A DNA stretch of 64,000 bases from Actimicrobium sp047621345 (GTDB lineage: Bacteria > Pseudomonadota > Gammaproteobacteria > Burkholderiales > Burkholderiaceae_D), in contig JBLHLW010000005.1 in the NCBI GenBank assembly GCA_047621345.1, positions 29,125 to 93,124 of the forward strand. The letters are read 5' to 3'. Shown here piece after piece: positions 17,752-25,699 of this stretch. The notes below the pieces were generated by a model. That model was not told the origin of the DNA. It did no database searches and saw only the letters and a list, made by a program, of their open reading frames with translations. Each line of letters starts with the position of its first letter. The first letter of the stretch is position 1. The position numbers and the translations under genes are program-made.

Positions 17752-18668
17752 TGGAATCTGTTGCTCCGCTCATTGCGGCATCGATCAATGCCGGTACGCC
17801 CTTGCTGCTGGCCGCGCTCGGTTTGCTGATCAATGAAAAATCCGGTGTCGTCAACCTCGGTGCCGAGGGCATGATGCTCATGGCTGCCGTGATTGGTTTT
17901 GCGATCACGATCCATACCGGCAGCGTGCCGCTGGGTTTCGTTGCCGGCGCACTGGCCGGTATGCTGCTGGCCGGATTTTTTGCGCTGATGACGGTCTGGT
18001 TGGGTGCCAATCAATACGCGACCGGGCTGGCGTTATCGTTGTTCGGTGCCGGTGCGTCGGCCTATATCGGCATCAGTTATGTCGGCCAGAGCCTGCATAA
18101 CACGCGCTCCGTCGTGCCGTTTCTTGGCGACATACCGTTTGTTGGCGCGGCGCTGTTTCGTCAGCATCCGATGGTCTATTTGTCGATGGCGCTGTGTGGC
18201 GCGATTATCTGGTTTTTGTACCGCACCCGTGCCGGTCTGATCCTGCGCGCGGTCGGCGAGTCGCCGTCATCGGCGCATGCACTGGGCTACAACGTGCGCC
18301 GCATTCGCTTGTCGGCGCTGCTGTTTGGCGGTGCCTGTTGCGGCTTGGCAGGCGCGTTCCTGTCGCTGGTCTACACGCCGCTCTGGGTCGAAGGCATGGT
18401 GGCTGGCCGCGGCTGGATTGCACTGGCACTGACCACCTTCGCGACCTGGCGACCGGCACGCGTACTCAGCGGTGCCTACCTGTTCGGCGGTGTCACCATC
18501 CTGACCTTTCATTTGCAAGGACTGGGCGTGCCGATTGCGTCGCAATTGCTGTCGATGCTGCCGTATCTGGCAACCATCGTCGTGCTGGTGCTGATCTCGC
18601 GTAACGCCAACTGGATACGGCTGAACATGCCCGCTTCACTCGGGAAAAATTTCAATCCGAATCAGTAA
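17751..18668 (+). CDS. purine/nucleoside ABC transporter permease 2
   Basis: 305 residues; the ATG overlaps the stop of permease 1, so translation is coupled. Multi-pass BPD_transp_2 protein with the family segment VNLGAEGMMLMAAV near residue 35 and RAVGESPSSAHALGYNV in the coupling-helix region that contacts the ATPase. It forms the second half of the transmembrane heterodimer (YufQ/NupQ-like). Confidence 0.9.
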   Translation: MESVAPLIAASINAGTPLLLAALGLLINEKSGVVNLGAEGMMLMAAVIGFAITIHTGSVPLGFVAGALAGMLLAGFFALMTVWLGANQYATGLALSLFGAGASAYIGISYVGQSLHNTRSVVPFLGDIPFVGAALFRQHPMVYLSMALCGAIIWFLYRTRAGLILRAVGESPSSAHALGYNVRRIRLSALLFGGACCGLAGAFLSLVYTPLWVEGMVAGRGWIALALTTFATWRPARVLSGAYLFGGVTILTFHLQGLGVPIASQLLSMLPYLATIVVLVLISRNANWIRLNMPASLGKNFNPNQ

Positions 18669-18805
18669 TCGTCCATACACGCTATATCCGGTTCGATATG
18701 ACGTGCAGGAGGCGGATCGCCATAATGGCAACGCTGCAGCGCTTTACCCGCGTGCTGCTGCGCCTTTCATTGCCCTGTCGCGGGAGCCACACCTTGAGGA
18801 ATACC

Positions 18806-19876
18806 ATGTTTAAAAATGTCGTTCGTGGCGCTGTTTCTGCCGTCGCCCTGTTATCGGTGAGCGCCTTTGCCGCCGAGCCGCTCGGGGTCGGCTTTGTCTA
18901 CGTCAGTCCGATCGGTGACGCCGGTTGGACCACCCAGCACGACATCGGCCGCAAGGAAATGGAAAAAAATCTCGGCGCCAAGGTCAAGACCAAGTTCGTC
19001 GAGAACGTGCCCGAAGGTGCGGATGCTGAGCGCGTCATCCGCGACCTCGCGCAGCAAGGCAACAAGCTGATTATCACGACGTCGTTCGGTTACATGAACC
19101 CGACGCTGAAAGTCGCCAAGCAATATCCGGAGGTCAAATTTATCCACCTGACCGGCTATAAAACGGCGGCCAATGTCGGCGTTGCCAACGCACGCTTTTA
19201 TGAAGGGCGCTATTTGTCAGGCGTGCTGGCCGGAAAAATGTCGACCACGCACGTGGCTGGCTATGTTGCCGCTTTCCCGATTCCTGAAGTGCTGCAAGGG
19301 ATCAATGCCTTCACGCGCGGCATGCGCAGCGTCGATCCGAAAGCCGAAGTCAAGGTCATCTGGGTCAACAGCTGGTTCGATCCGGGCAAGGAACGCGACG
19401 CGACCCTGACGCTGATCGGCCAGGGCGCCGACGTCGTGACGAATCACACGGATTCGACCGCCGTGATGCAGGCCGCCGAAGAAAAAGGCAAGTACGCCGT
19501 GGCCTACCATTCCGACATGAAGAAGTTCGGCCCGAAAGCCCAGCTTGGCGCGGTGACCCATCACTGGGGAGCGTATTACACCGAGCAGGCACATGCCGTC
19601 ATCGACGGTAAATGGAAACCGACCAGCGTCTGGGGTGGCATCAAGGATGGCATGGTCAAGTTTGAAAACATCAGCGCGACGGTGCCAGCCGATGTGAAAT
19701 TGCTCGTCGCCACCAAAGAGAAAGAAATCATCGCCGGCACCCTCACGCCATTCGCCGGTCCGGTCAAGGATAACGAAGGCAAGGTACGGTTGGAAAAAGG
19801 ACCGATGAGTGATGACGCGTTGAGCAAGATGGATTATTACGTTGACGGCGTGGTGGGGAAATTGCCGGCGAAGTAA
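18806..19876 (+). CDS. BMP-family ABC substrate-binding protein
   Basis: 356 residues from the ATG at 18806 after TTGAGGA; the longer open frame begins in the intergenic region. The signal peptide ends SAFAAEPLGVGF. The mature protein is a BMP/PnrA-type binding protein: VYVSPIGDAGWTTQHDIGR at the start of domain 1, the WVNSWFDPGKERDA hinge region, and QGADVVTNHTDSTAVMQAAEEKG. PnrA-type proteins bind purine nucleosides. Its last 103 codons are duplicated at 20722-21032 with about 94% identity by eye. A terminator-like stem follows. Confidence 0.9.
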   Translation: MFKNVVRGAVSAVALLSVSAFAAEPLGVGFVYVSPIGDAGWTTQHDIGRKEMEKNLGAKVKTKFVENVPEGADAERVIRDLAQQGNKLIITTSFGYMNPTLKVAKQYPEVKFIHLTGYKTAANVGVANARFYEGRYLSGVLAGKMSTTHVAGYVAAFPIPEVLQGINAFTRGMRSVDPKAEVKVIWVNSWFDPGKERDATLTLIGQGADVVTNHTDSTAVMQAAEEKGKYAVAYHSDMKKFGPKAQLGAVTHHWGAYYTEQAHAVIDGKWKPTSVWGGIKDGMVKFENISATVPADVKLLVATKEKEIIAGTLTPFAGPVKDNEGKVRLEKGPMSDDALSKMDYYVDGVVGKLPAK

Positions 19877-19912
19877 GTGATGTTTTAGTGTGTAGTAGCT
19901 GAAGCGCCTGTT

Positions 19913-19952
19913 GGCCCCGTTCATTGAGTGAAATCAATTAATGGGGCCTTTT
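19913..19952 (+). terminator. terminator after the ABC binding-protein gene
   Basis: GGCCCC (19913-19918) pairs with GGGGCC (19943-19948), with partial pairing inside, followed by TTTT. Confidence 0.6.
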
Positions 19953-20107
19953 GCATTTTTTGTTGTAGTTAGTAGCTATCGTCCATCTACTTTAAGGACC
20001 ATGGACGACGATTTCATCATGTGTACAACGATATGTTTGCCATTGACACTGCAGGAATTCCTGATTCGCAGAGCCTGTCGCATCAGACGTAGCAAAGCGG
20101 ATGTGCT

Positions 20108-20380
20108 GTGAAGATTACTTACGACTTTGCCAAGCGCGAGAGGACAATTCTGGAGCGGGGATTGGACTTCGAACGGGTTAATGAGGTATTTTCAGGACTG
20201 ACGTTGACGATTGAAGATGATCGTCAACGTTACGGTGAGGCACGGTCCATCACAATGGGATTTCTCGATCAGCGGATGGTGGTAGTGGTCTGGACTTGGC
20301 GCGATGGAACCTGTCGCGTAATCAGTATGAGGAAAGCAAATGAACGCGAAATCAGAAGATTTACCCAAAGCCTGGGTTGA
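20108..20380 (+). CDS. brnT: BrnT family toxin
   Basis: 90 residues from a GTG start. The N-terminal TYDFAKRERTILERGLDFERV followed by VFS, a TIEDDRQRYGEARSITMGF core and the closing RVISMRKANEREIRRF match the BrnT ribonuclease toxin fold (RelE-like), in which the strand R-x-I-S-x-R-x-A is typical. BrnT cleaves RNA under stress and is neutralised by BrnA. The start of brnA lies 41 bases inside this gene, a usual toxin-first arrangement. The pair sits between the intact ABC binding-protein gene and its duplicated tail, suggesting arrival as an insertion. Confidence 0.85.
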   Translation: MKITYDFAKRERTILERGLDFERVNEVFSGLTLTIEDDRQRYGEARSITMGFLDQRMVVVVWTWRDGTCRVISMRKANEREIRRFTQSLG

Positions 20381-20612
20381 TCCGGACGACGCTCCGGAGA
20401 TCACTGAGGCTTTGATCGCCAGCGGGAAATGGAAAATTGGCGGTCGAATCGTAACTCGCAGCGAGGCACTGACGGAACTTGGCATGGAGGGCAGTGCGAC
20501 GGTCACTCTCGACACCGAAGTCGTTGATGCGTTTCGACGACACGGTGACGGCTGGCAAGCAAAAATGAATGCCGCTTTACGCGAGTGGCTGGCTACGCAT
20601 CAGGTCGTTTAG
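20340..20612 (+). CDS. brnA: BrnA family antitoxin
   Basis: 90 residues overlapping brnT by 41 bases. The N-terminal half (DLPKAWVDPDDAPEIT) is the toxin-binding part. The C-terminal segment TVTLDTEVVDAFRRHGDGWQ followed by KMNAALREWL is a ribbon-helix-helix DNA-binding motif typical of BrnA, which represses its own operon. The sequence supports a full-length, intact antitoxin. Confidence 0.88.
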   Translation: MNAKSEDLPKAWVDPDDAPEITEALIASGKWKIGGRIVTRSEALTELGMEGSATVTLDTEVVDAFRRHGDGWQAKMNAALREWLATHQVV

Positions 20613-20645
20613 CCTGCAGTATCGCGCTGGCGGAGACCAATTGTG

Positions 20646-20721
20646 AGGGTGGGCACGGCATCGTGTGCCCACGCGCGTATGCTGACGCCCTCTGCCAAGT
20701 CTGGCGGTTCGGCGGAGCACT
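20646..20721. repeat. variant of the inverted-repeat element, left part
   Basis: Begins with the terminal repeat AGGGTGGGCAC and the hairpin seen in copies A-C, then a variant core (gacgccctctgccaagtctggcggttcggcggagcact) that recurs at 21060-21099. It is cut off where the duplicated binding-protein fragment begins. Confidence 0.65.
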
Positions 20722-21032
20722 GGAGTGCGTATTACACCGAGCAGGCGCAAGCCGTCATCGACGGTAAATGGAAACCAACCAGCGTGTGGGGTGGCATCAA
20801 GGATGGCATGGTCAAGTTTGAAAACATCAGTGCGGCGGTGCCGGCCGATGTGAAATTGCTCGTCACCACCAAAGAGAAAGAAATCATCGCCGGCACCCTC
20901 ACGCCATTCGCTGGTCCGGTGAAGGATAACGAAGGCAAGGTACGTTTGGAAAAAGGCCCGATGAGTGATGAAGCGCTGAGCAAGATGGATTATTACGTCG
21001 ATGGCGTAGTGGGGAAATTGCCGGCGAAGTAA
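20722..21032 (+). pseudogene. duplicated 3' end of the ABC binding-protein gene
   Basis: About 311 bases match 19566-19876 of the intact binding-protein gene with roughly 18 mismatches by eye, including the stop codon. Most differences are silent; about five change residues (for example His to Gln after EQA and Asp to Glu in SDEALS). The signal peptide and domain 1 are absent, so it cannot function alone; an in-frame start at 20643 only adds repeat-derived residues. The mostly silent divergence implies the fragment descends from a copy that was under selection, rather than from a fresh duplication. Confidence 0.85.
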
Positions 21033-21039
21033 GCAATTG

Positions 21040-21129
21040 GGGGGCAACGCGCCGTGTGCCGACGCCCTTCGCCAATTCTGGCGGTTCGGCGGAGCACTCG
21101 CGTGGGCACGATACCCCTGTGCCCACCCT
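21040..21129. repeat. variant of the inverted-repeat element, right part
   Basis: Carries the variant core shared with 20680-20719, then the right hairpin (GTGGGCAC...GTGCCCAC) and the terminal repeat GTGCCCACCCT ending at 21129. The duplicated gene fragment is thus bracketed by a left half and a right half of the same repeat family. Confidence 0.65.
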
Positions 21130-21140
21130 ACCAGCGCATT

Positions 21141-22490
21141 TCACCCTACCAACTCCGTAGCCAACCGGTTATGCCGTTCTTGTACCAGACCCACATCCAC
21201 CGTCACACAGCGCCCATCGCGCACCACCACACGCCCATTGATGATGCTGTGCGAGACAGTGGTCGGAGTGCAAAATACCAGTGCCGCGACCGGGTCATGC
21301 AACGCGCCGGCATAGCCGATCTGGTTCAGGTCGAACATCACCACATCGGCCGACATGCCCGGCGCGAGCGCGCCGATGTCGTCGCGGTTGAGCACTTTTG
21401 CACCACCCAGCGTGGCCATTTCCAGCGCCTGGCGTGCTGTCATTGCGGCCGGTCCGTAGCCGACCCGCTGTAAGAGCATCGCCTGCCGGACTTCGCCGAG
21501 CAGATGCGCACCATCGTTGGAGGCGCTGCCATCGACGCCGAGGCCGACCGGTACGCCCTGGTCGAGCATCGTCCGGATCGGCGCGATGCCGGACGCCAGT
21601 CGCATGTTCGAGCACGGGCAATGCGCCACGCCAGTGCCGGTACGGGCGAACAGGGCGATGCCAGCCGGGTCGAGTTGCACGCAGTGCGCGTGCCAGACAT
21701 CGTGGCCGACCCAGCCGCATTCTTCGGCATATTCGGCCGGCGTCATATTGAATTTTTCGCGGCTGTACGTGACGTCGCTGCTGTTCTCGGCCAGATGCGT
21801 GTGCATCGATACGCCGTGGCTGCGCGCCAGTCGGGCCGATTCGCGCATCAGGTCTTGCGAGACCGAAAACGGCGAGCACGGTGCGACCACAATGCGCTGC
21901 ATCGCGTGGCGATTGCTATCGTGATAGATCTCGATCAGACGCTGCGTGTCGCGCAGGATCGCTGTTTCGTCTTCAACCAGTCGGTCCGGCGGTACTCCGC
22001 CTTGTGACTGGCCGACACTCATCGCGCCGCGCGCCGCATGGAAGCGCATACCGATTTCCTGCGCCGCCTCGATGCTGTCATCGAGCCGGCAGCCGTTCGG
22101 AAAAATATACAAATGGTCGCTCGTGGTGGTGCAGCCCGACAGCATCAGTTCGGCCATCGCGGTCTGGGTCGACACATGAATCATCGCCGGCGTCAGTCCG
22201 GCCCAGATCGGATACAGGTGGACTAGCCAGTCGAACAGCGCGGCGTCCTGCGCGGCGGGAACCGCGCGGGTCAGGCTCTGGAACATGTGGTGATGGGTGT
22301 TGACCAGACCGGGCAGCACGACCTGTCCGGTGGCATCGATGACGGTATCGGCGTGATCGGGCAGTTCGGCGCTGGGGCCGACCTGCTCGATGACGTTGTC
22401 GCGGATGAAGATTGCCCCATCGCTGATTTCACGCCGCTGTGCATCCATCGTTACCAGCACGCGGGCGTGGCGAATCAGCAGCGTGCTCAT
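21141..22490 (-). CDS. 8-oxoguanine deaminase / amidohydrolase
   Basis: 449 residues, amidohydrolase superfamily. Metal ligands are visible in the N-terminal NTHHHMFQ (about residue 65), HTHLAEN (about 233), HAHCVQ (about 272) and the catalytic Asp in LGVDGSASND. The segment FPNGCRLDDSIEAAQEIGMR and the overall length match the 8-oxoguanine deaminases (Pa0142-like), which deaminate 8-oxoguanine to urate and so feed urate degradation. Closely related guanine or hydroxyatrazine deaminases are the alternative. The start codon overlaps the stop of the upstream fusion gene by ATGA, so they are one operon on the minus strand. Confidence 0.85.
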   Translation of the reverse strand: MSTLLIRHARVLVTMDAQRREISDGAIFIRDNVIEQVGPSAELPDHADTVIDATGQVVLPGLVNTHHHMFQSLTRAVPAAQDAALFDWLVHLYPIWAGLTPAMIHVSTQTAMAELMLSGCTTTSDHLYIFPNGCRLDDSIEAAQEIGMRFHAARGAMSVGQSQGGVPPDRLVEDETAILRDTQRLIEIYHDSNRHAMQRIVVAPCSPFSVSQDLMRESARLARSHGVSMHTHLAENSSDVTYSREKFNMTPAEYAEECGWVGHDVWHAHCVQLDPAGIALFARTGTGVAHCPCSNMRLASGIAPIRTMLDQGVPVGLGVDGSASNDGAHLLGEVRQAMLLQRVGYGPAAMTARQALEMATLGGAKVLNRDDIGALAPGMSADVVMFDLNQIGYAGALHDPVAALVFCTPTTVSHSIINGRVVVRDGRCVTVDVGLVQERHNRLATELVG

Positions 22491-24232
22491 GCTTTCGGTG
22501 TGAAGTGGCGCAAGAAATCGAGCAGGATTTGCGCCGATAGCTCGGCGTCATCAGCGGTCATGGTTTCGAGCGGGTTATGGCTGATGCCGCCATTGCCACA
22601 GCGCGTGAATAGCATCGCGATGTCGGTCAGGGTGACGAGTGCCATCGCGTCGTGGCCAGCGCCGGACAACAGCTCGAAGGCCGGCACGCCGGCGCGTTCG
22701 GTGGCGGCCGAGAGTTGCTGCATCAGCCAGGGCGCGCACGGTGCGGCGGCAGCACGCATCGTCAATTCGCGCTGAACATCGACCTGACGACGCGCGCAAA
22801 TCGCATCGATGGTGCGCAAGAGGTCGGCCACCGCGGCTTCGCGTACTGCGTCATCGGCGGCGCGGATGTCAAGCGACAGATGGCACATGCCGGGGATCAC
22901 ATTGACCGAGCCGTTCGGCACCTGCAACTGGCCGACGGTGCCAACTAGCGACGCGATGGTGCTGCAGCGCTGTTCGACCGCGAGGATGATTTCGGCCGCT
23001 GCCGCTGCGGCATCCTTGCGCATCGTCATCGGTGTGGTGCCGGCATGGCTGGCCACGCCGGTCAGTGTAAGTTGGTAGCGCGAGCTACCGGCGATTGAGG
23101 TGACGATGCCGACCGGTAGATTGCGTTGCAGCAGCACCGGCCCCTGTTCGATGTGCACTTCGACGAAGCCGAGGTAGTCGGACGGATGACGGGCGATGGC
23201 GGCGATCTGCGTGAAGTCGTGGCCGGCGTGTTCGAGCGCGTCGCGCATCGTGATGCCGTCGGCATCGGCGCGTGCCAGCAGCGACATGTCGAAGTGGCCG
23301 GTGATGGCATTGCTACCCAGGAAAGTGCTTTTGTAGCGCACGCCTTCTTCTTCGGCAAAGCCGATGATTTCGAGGTGGAACGGCAGGGTTTCGCCGCGTT
23401 CATGCAGGTGCCGGATTACGGCGATCGGTAGCAGGATGCCTTCGCGGCCATCGTAGGTGCCACCGTTGCGCACGGTGTCGTAATGCGATCCGGTCATCAG
23501 GGTTTTTGCTTGCGGATCGGGACTGCGATACACGCCGACCACGTTGCCGACGGCGTCAATGCGCGCCTCCATGCCGGCGTCCTGCATCCATTGCAGGAGT
23601 TGCGCAGCGGTCCGCCGATGGGCCGCGGTGAGGTAGGCGCAGGTCAGGCCGCTGGCATCGTCGGACCAGGCGCCCAGCGTGCCGCTCCAGCCCATGATTT
23701 GCTGGCCCAGGACAGGCTGGCAATCGAGCAGGTCATTGAGGCGCAGTTCGGCGATGCGATGGATCTGGCGCAGGTTTTCGGCGATCTCGTCGCTGCGTTG
23801 CTGGCGCAGTCGGCGCAGGAAGGCCGCGATGATGGCCTTGCGCGACAAGCCGGTTCCATCCGGTCCTTTGACCGCGATGATGAACGGAAAATCGAAGCGT
23901 GCCTGATAGTCGGCATTGCATTGCTGCAGCGTCGCGTATTCGTCCGGACTGCACAGGTGTAGTCCGGCGGCAGCCTGCTCGCCGGTCGATTCGGTGGTCA
24001 GCACCGCTTTGCCGGCCAACTCCGGATGGGCGCGGATCAAGCCCAGTTGCTCGGCTTCGGTGGCATTGCTGACGGTGGTCTGCAGCGCTATTTTCAGGGC
24101 GGCCAGTGTGCGCAACGGTCGTGCTGCTGCAGTGCGTTCCGGTACCCACGGCGAGTGTTCGTAAATGCCCGCAAGCAGGCTGGAAAAGGTCGTGCTGTCG
24201 GTGTCGTTGAGCGTCGCTAAAGTCGTTGTCAT
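22487..24232 (-). CDS. fusion: OHCU decarboxylase (UraD) plus allantoate amidohydrolase
   Basis: 581 residues from the ATG overlapping the puuE stop. Residues 1 to about 165 are UraD (catalytic His in the IRAHPELAGKA motif), which decarboxylates 2-oxo-4-hydroxy-4-carboxy-5-ureidoimidazoline to S-allantoin. From about 170 to 581 it is an M20 allantoate amidohydrolase: metal-binding GSHYDTVRNGGTYDG, EEEGVRY, the EVHIEQGP dimerisation/substrate motif and a C-terminal SGAGHDAM. It therefore joins the step making allantoin with the step consuming allantoate; PuuE, encoded next to it, does the reaction between. Similar fusions are known in related beta-proteobacteria. Confidence 0.88.
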   Translation of the reverse strand: MTTTLATLNDTDSTTFSSLLAGIYEHSPWVPERTAAARPLRTLAALKIALQTTVSNATEAEQLGLIRAHPELAGKAVLTTESTGEQAAAGLHLCSPDEYATLQQCNADYQARFDFPFIIAVKGPDGTGLSRKAIIAAFLRRLRQQRSDEIAENLRQIHRIAELRLNDLLDCQPVLGQQIMGWSGTLGAWSDDASGLTCAYLTAAHRRTAAQLLQWMQDAGMEARIDAVGNVVGVYRSPDPQAKTLMTGSHYDTVRNGGTYDGREGILLPIAVIRHLHERGETLPFHLEIIGFAEEEGVRYKSTFLGSNAITGHFDMSLLARADADGITMRDALEHAGHDFTQIAAIARHPSDYLGFVEVHIEQGPVLLQRNLPVGIVTSIAGSSRYQLTLTGVASHAGTTPMTMRKDAAAAAAEIILAVEQRCSTIASLVGTVGQLQVPNGSVNVIPGMCHLSLDIRAADDAVREAAVADLLRTIDAICARRQVDVQRELTMRAAAAPCAPWLMQQLSAATERAGVPAFELLSGAGHDAMALVTLTDIAMLFTRCGNGGISHNPLETMTADDAELSAQILLDFLRHFTPKA

Positions 24233-25191
24233 GCGGGTGCCTTTACTGGGTGTGTGGTGTGCCAGTGATTGGCGATATCGATGCGGCGTGTGATCCACAC
24301 CTTGTCATGCGCCTGCACATAGTCAAGGAATCGGCTTAGTGCGGCAATGCGGCCAGGTCGACCGATGAGTCGGCAATGCAGACCGATGGACAGCATTTTG
24401 GGCTGGTTCAGGCCATCCGGGTCGCCTTCTTCGTAGAGTACGTCGAAAGCATCTTTCAAGTAATCGAAAAACTGCGTGCCGGTATTGAATCCCTGCGCAG
24501 CAGCGAAGCGCATGTCGTTGGTGTCGAGCGTGTACGGCACGATCAGGTGAGACTTGCGCTGCGGCGTGCCGTCGGCGGCGGTGATCTCGACTTGCTGCCA
24601 GAACGGCAGGTCGTCGGCATAGCTGTCGGCGTCGTAACTGAAACCGCCGTGTTCGATCAGTAGCCGTCGCGTGGCCGGCGAATCGCGGCCGGTGTACCAG
24701 CCCAGCGGCGCGGCGCCGGTGAGTTCGCGCAGGATGCGGACCGCTTCAGCCATGTGAGCCCGCTCGGTAGCGACGTCGACCTGCTGGTAGCTAATCCAGC
24801 GCAAGCCGTGGCAGGCGATTTCGTGACCGAGCTGGCCGAAGGCGGCGACGGCTTCCGGATTGCGCTGCAAGGCCATCGCAACGGCAAAGATCGTCAGTGG
24901 CAACTGGCGCTGCTCGAACAGGCGCAGTACGCGCCACAGACCGGCGCGCGAACCGTATTCGTACATCGACTCCATGCTCATGTGACGCATCGGGAAGGCT
25001 TGCGCACCGATGATTTCGGACAGAAAAGTCTCGGACGCCGGGTCGCCATGCAGCACGCAATTCTCGCTGCCTTCTTCATAATTGAGGACGAATTGCAGCG
25101 CAACGCGGGCCTGGTCCGGCCAGTGCGGATGGGGTGGGCGGGCGCCATAGCCAACGAGATTGCGTGGATAATTCGGTGGGGTGTCGGTCAA
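24229..25191 (-). CDS. puuE: allantoinase PuuE (polysaccharide-deacetylase fold)
   Basis: 320 residues. The opening NYPRNLVGYGARPPHPHWPD and the ENCVLHGD segment are hallmarks of PuuE-type allantoinases, cofactor-independent enzymes unrelated to amidohydrolase allantoinases; they hydrolyse allantoin to allantoate. The NodB-like barrel has HEIACHGLRW in place of the usual zinc-binding pattern. First gene of the minus-strand operon puuE / uraD-fusion / 8-oxoguanine deaminase, with four-base overlaps at both junctions. Confidence 0.92.
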   Translation of the reverse strand: MTDTPPNYPRNLVGYGARPPHPHWPDQARVALQFVLNYEEGSENCVLHGDPASETFLSEIIGAQAFPMRHMSMESMYEYGSRAGLWRVLRLFEQRQLPLTIFAVAMALQRNPEAVAAFGQLGHEIACHGLRWISYQQVDVATERAHMAEAVRILRELTGAAPLGWYTGRDSPATRRLLIEHGGFSYDADSYADDLPFWQQVEITAADGTPQRKSHLIVPYTLDTNDMRFAAAQGFNTGTQFFDYLKDAFDVLYEEGDPDGLNQPKMLSIGLHCRLIGRPGRIAALSRFLDYVQAHDKVWITRRIDIANHWHTTHPVKAPA

Positions 25192-25345
25192 GCGTTACCT
25201 CGTAATGGGTCGGAAAAAAATGGAAAAATCGACGCAGCGATGATGGGACGAATGATACCTATACGTTAGATACTATAACGGCTGGCGTGCACACCACTAT
25301 GCTTGAAGCAATAAGCAGTTTCACGTAATGGATAGGGAGGTCAAG

Positions 25346-25699
25346 ATGGGCAAGCTCAGTACCCACGTGCTGGATATCACCAGCGGCACGCCGGCAGCCG
25401 GTGTCGTCATTCAATTGTACGCAATCGAACCAGCCGGGCGACGCCTGCTGCGCAGTGTCGTCACCAACAGCGACGGTCGCTGTGACGCGCCGCTACTGGC
25501 CGGCGACGAGTTGCTGGTCGGTGCGTATGAACTGGTGTTTGGGGCTGGCGCATATTTCGAGGCACAAGGCGTCGTGGTTCCGTTGCCGCGCTTTGTGGAT
25601 CGCGTGACGCTGGCCTTCGGCATCGCCAACCCGGCCGAAAATTATCACGTACCGTTGCTGGTTTCACCGTGGGCGTATTCGACCTATCGCGGCAGTTAA
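25346..25699 (+). CDS. uraH: 5-hydroxyisourate hydrolase (transthyretin-like)
   Basis: 117 residues from the ATG at 25346, with GGGAGG in front. The three signature segments are present: LSTHVLDITSGTPAAGV at the N-terminus, a central Arg (GRCDAPLL), and the C-terminal YRGS tetrapeptide whose residues line the active site. It hydrolyses 5-hydroxyisourate, the uricase product, to OHCU, the substrate of UraD. Divergent from puuE across 150 bases, which presumably hold both promoters. Its stop abuts the dapB stop on the other strand with no spacer. Confidence 0.95.
   Translation: MGKLSTHVLDITSGTPAAGVVIQLYAIEPAGRRLLRSVVTNSDGRCDAPLLAGDELLVGAYELVFGAGAYFEAQGVVVPLPRFVDRVTLAFGIANPAENYHVPLLVSPWAYSTYRGS

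Noticed and set aside
20643..20721. In-frame start for the duplicated binding-protein tail making a 129-residue protein
   Set aside because: The added residues come from the repeat element and there is no signal peptide, so a functional product is unlikely.
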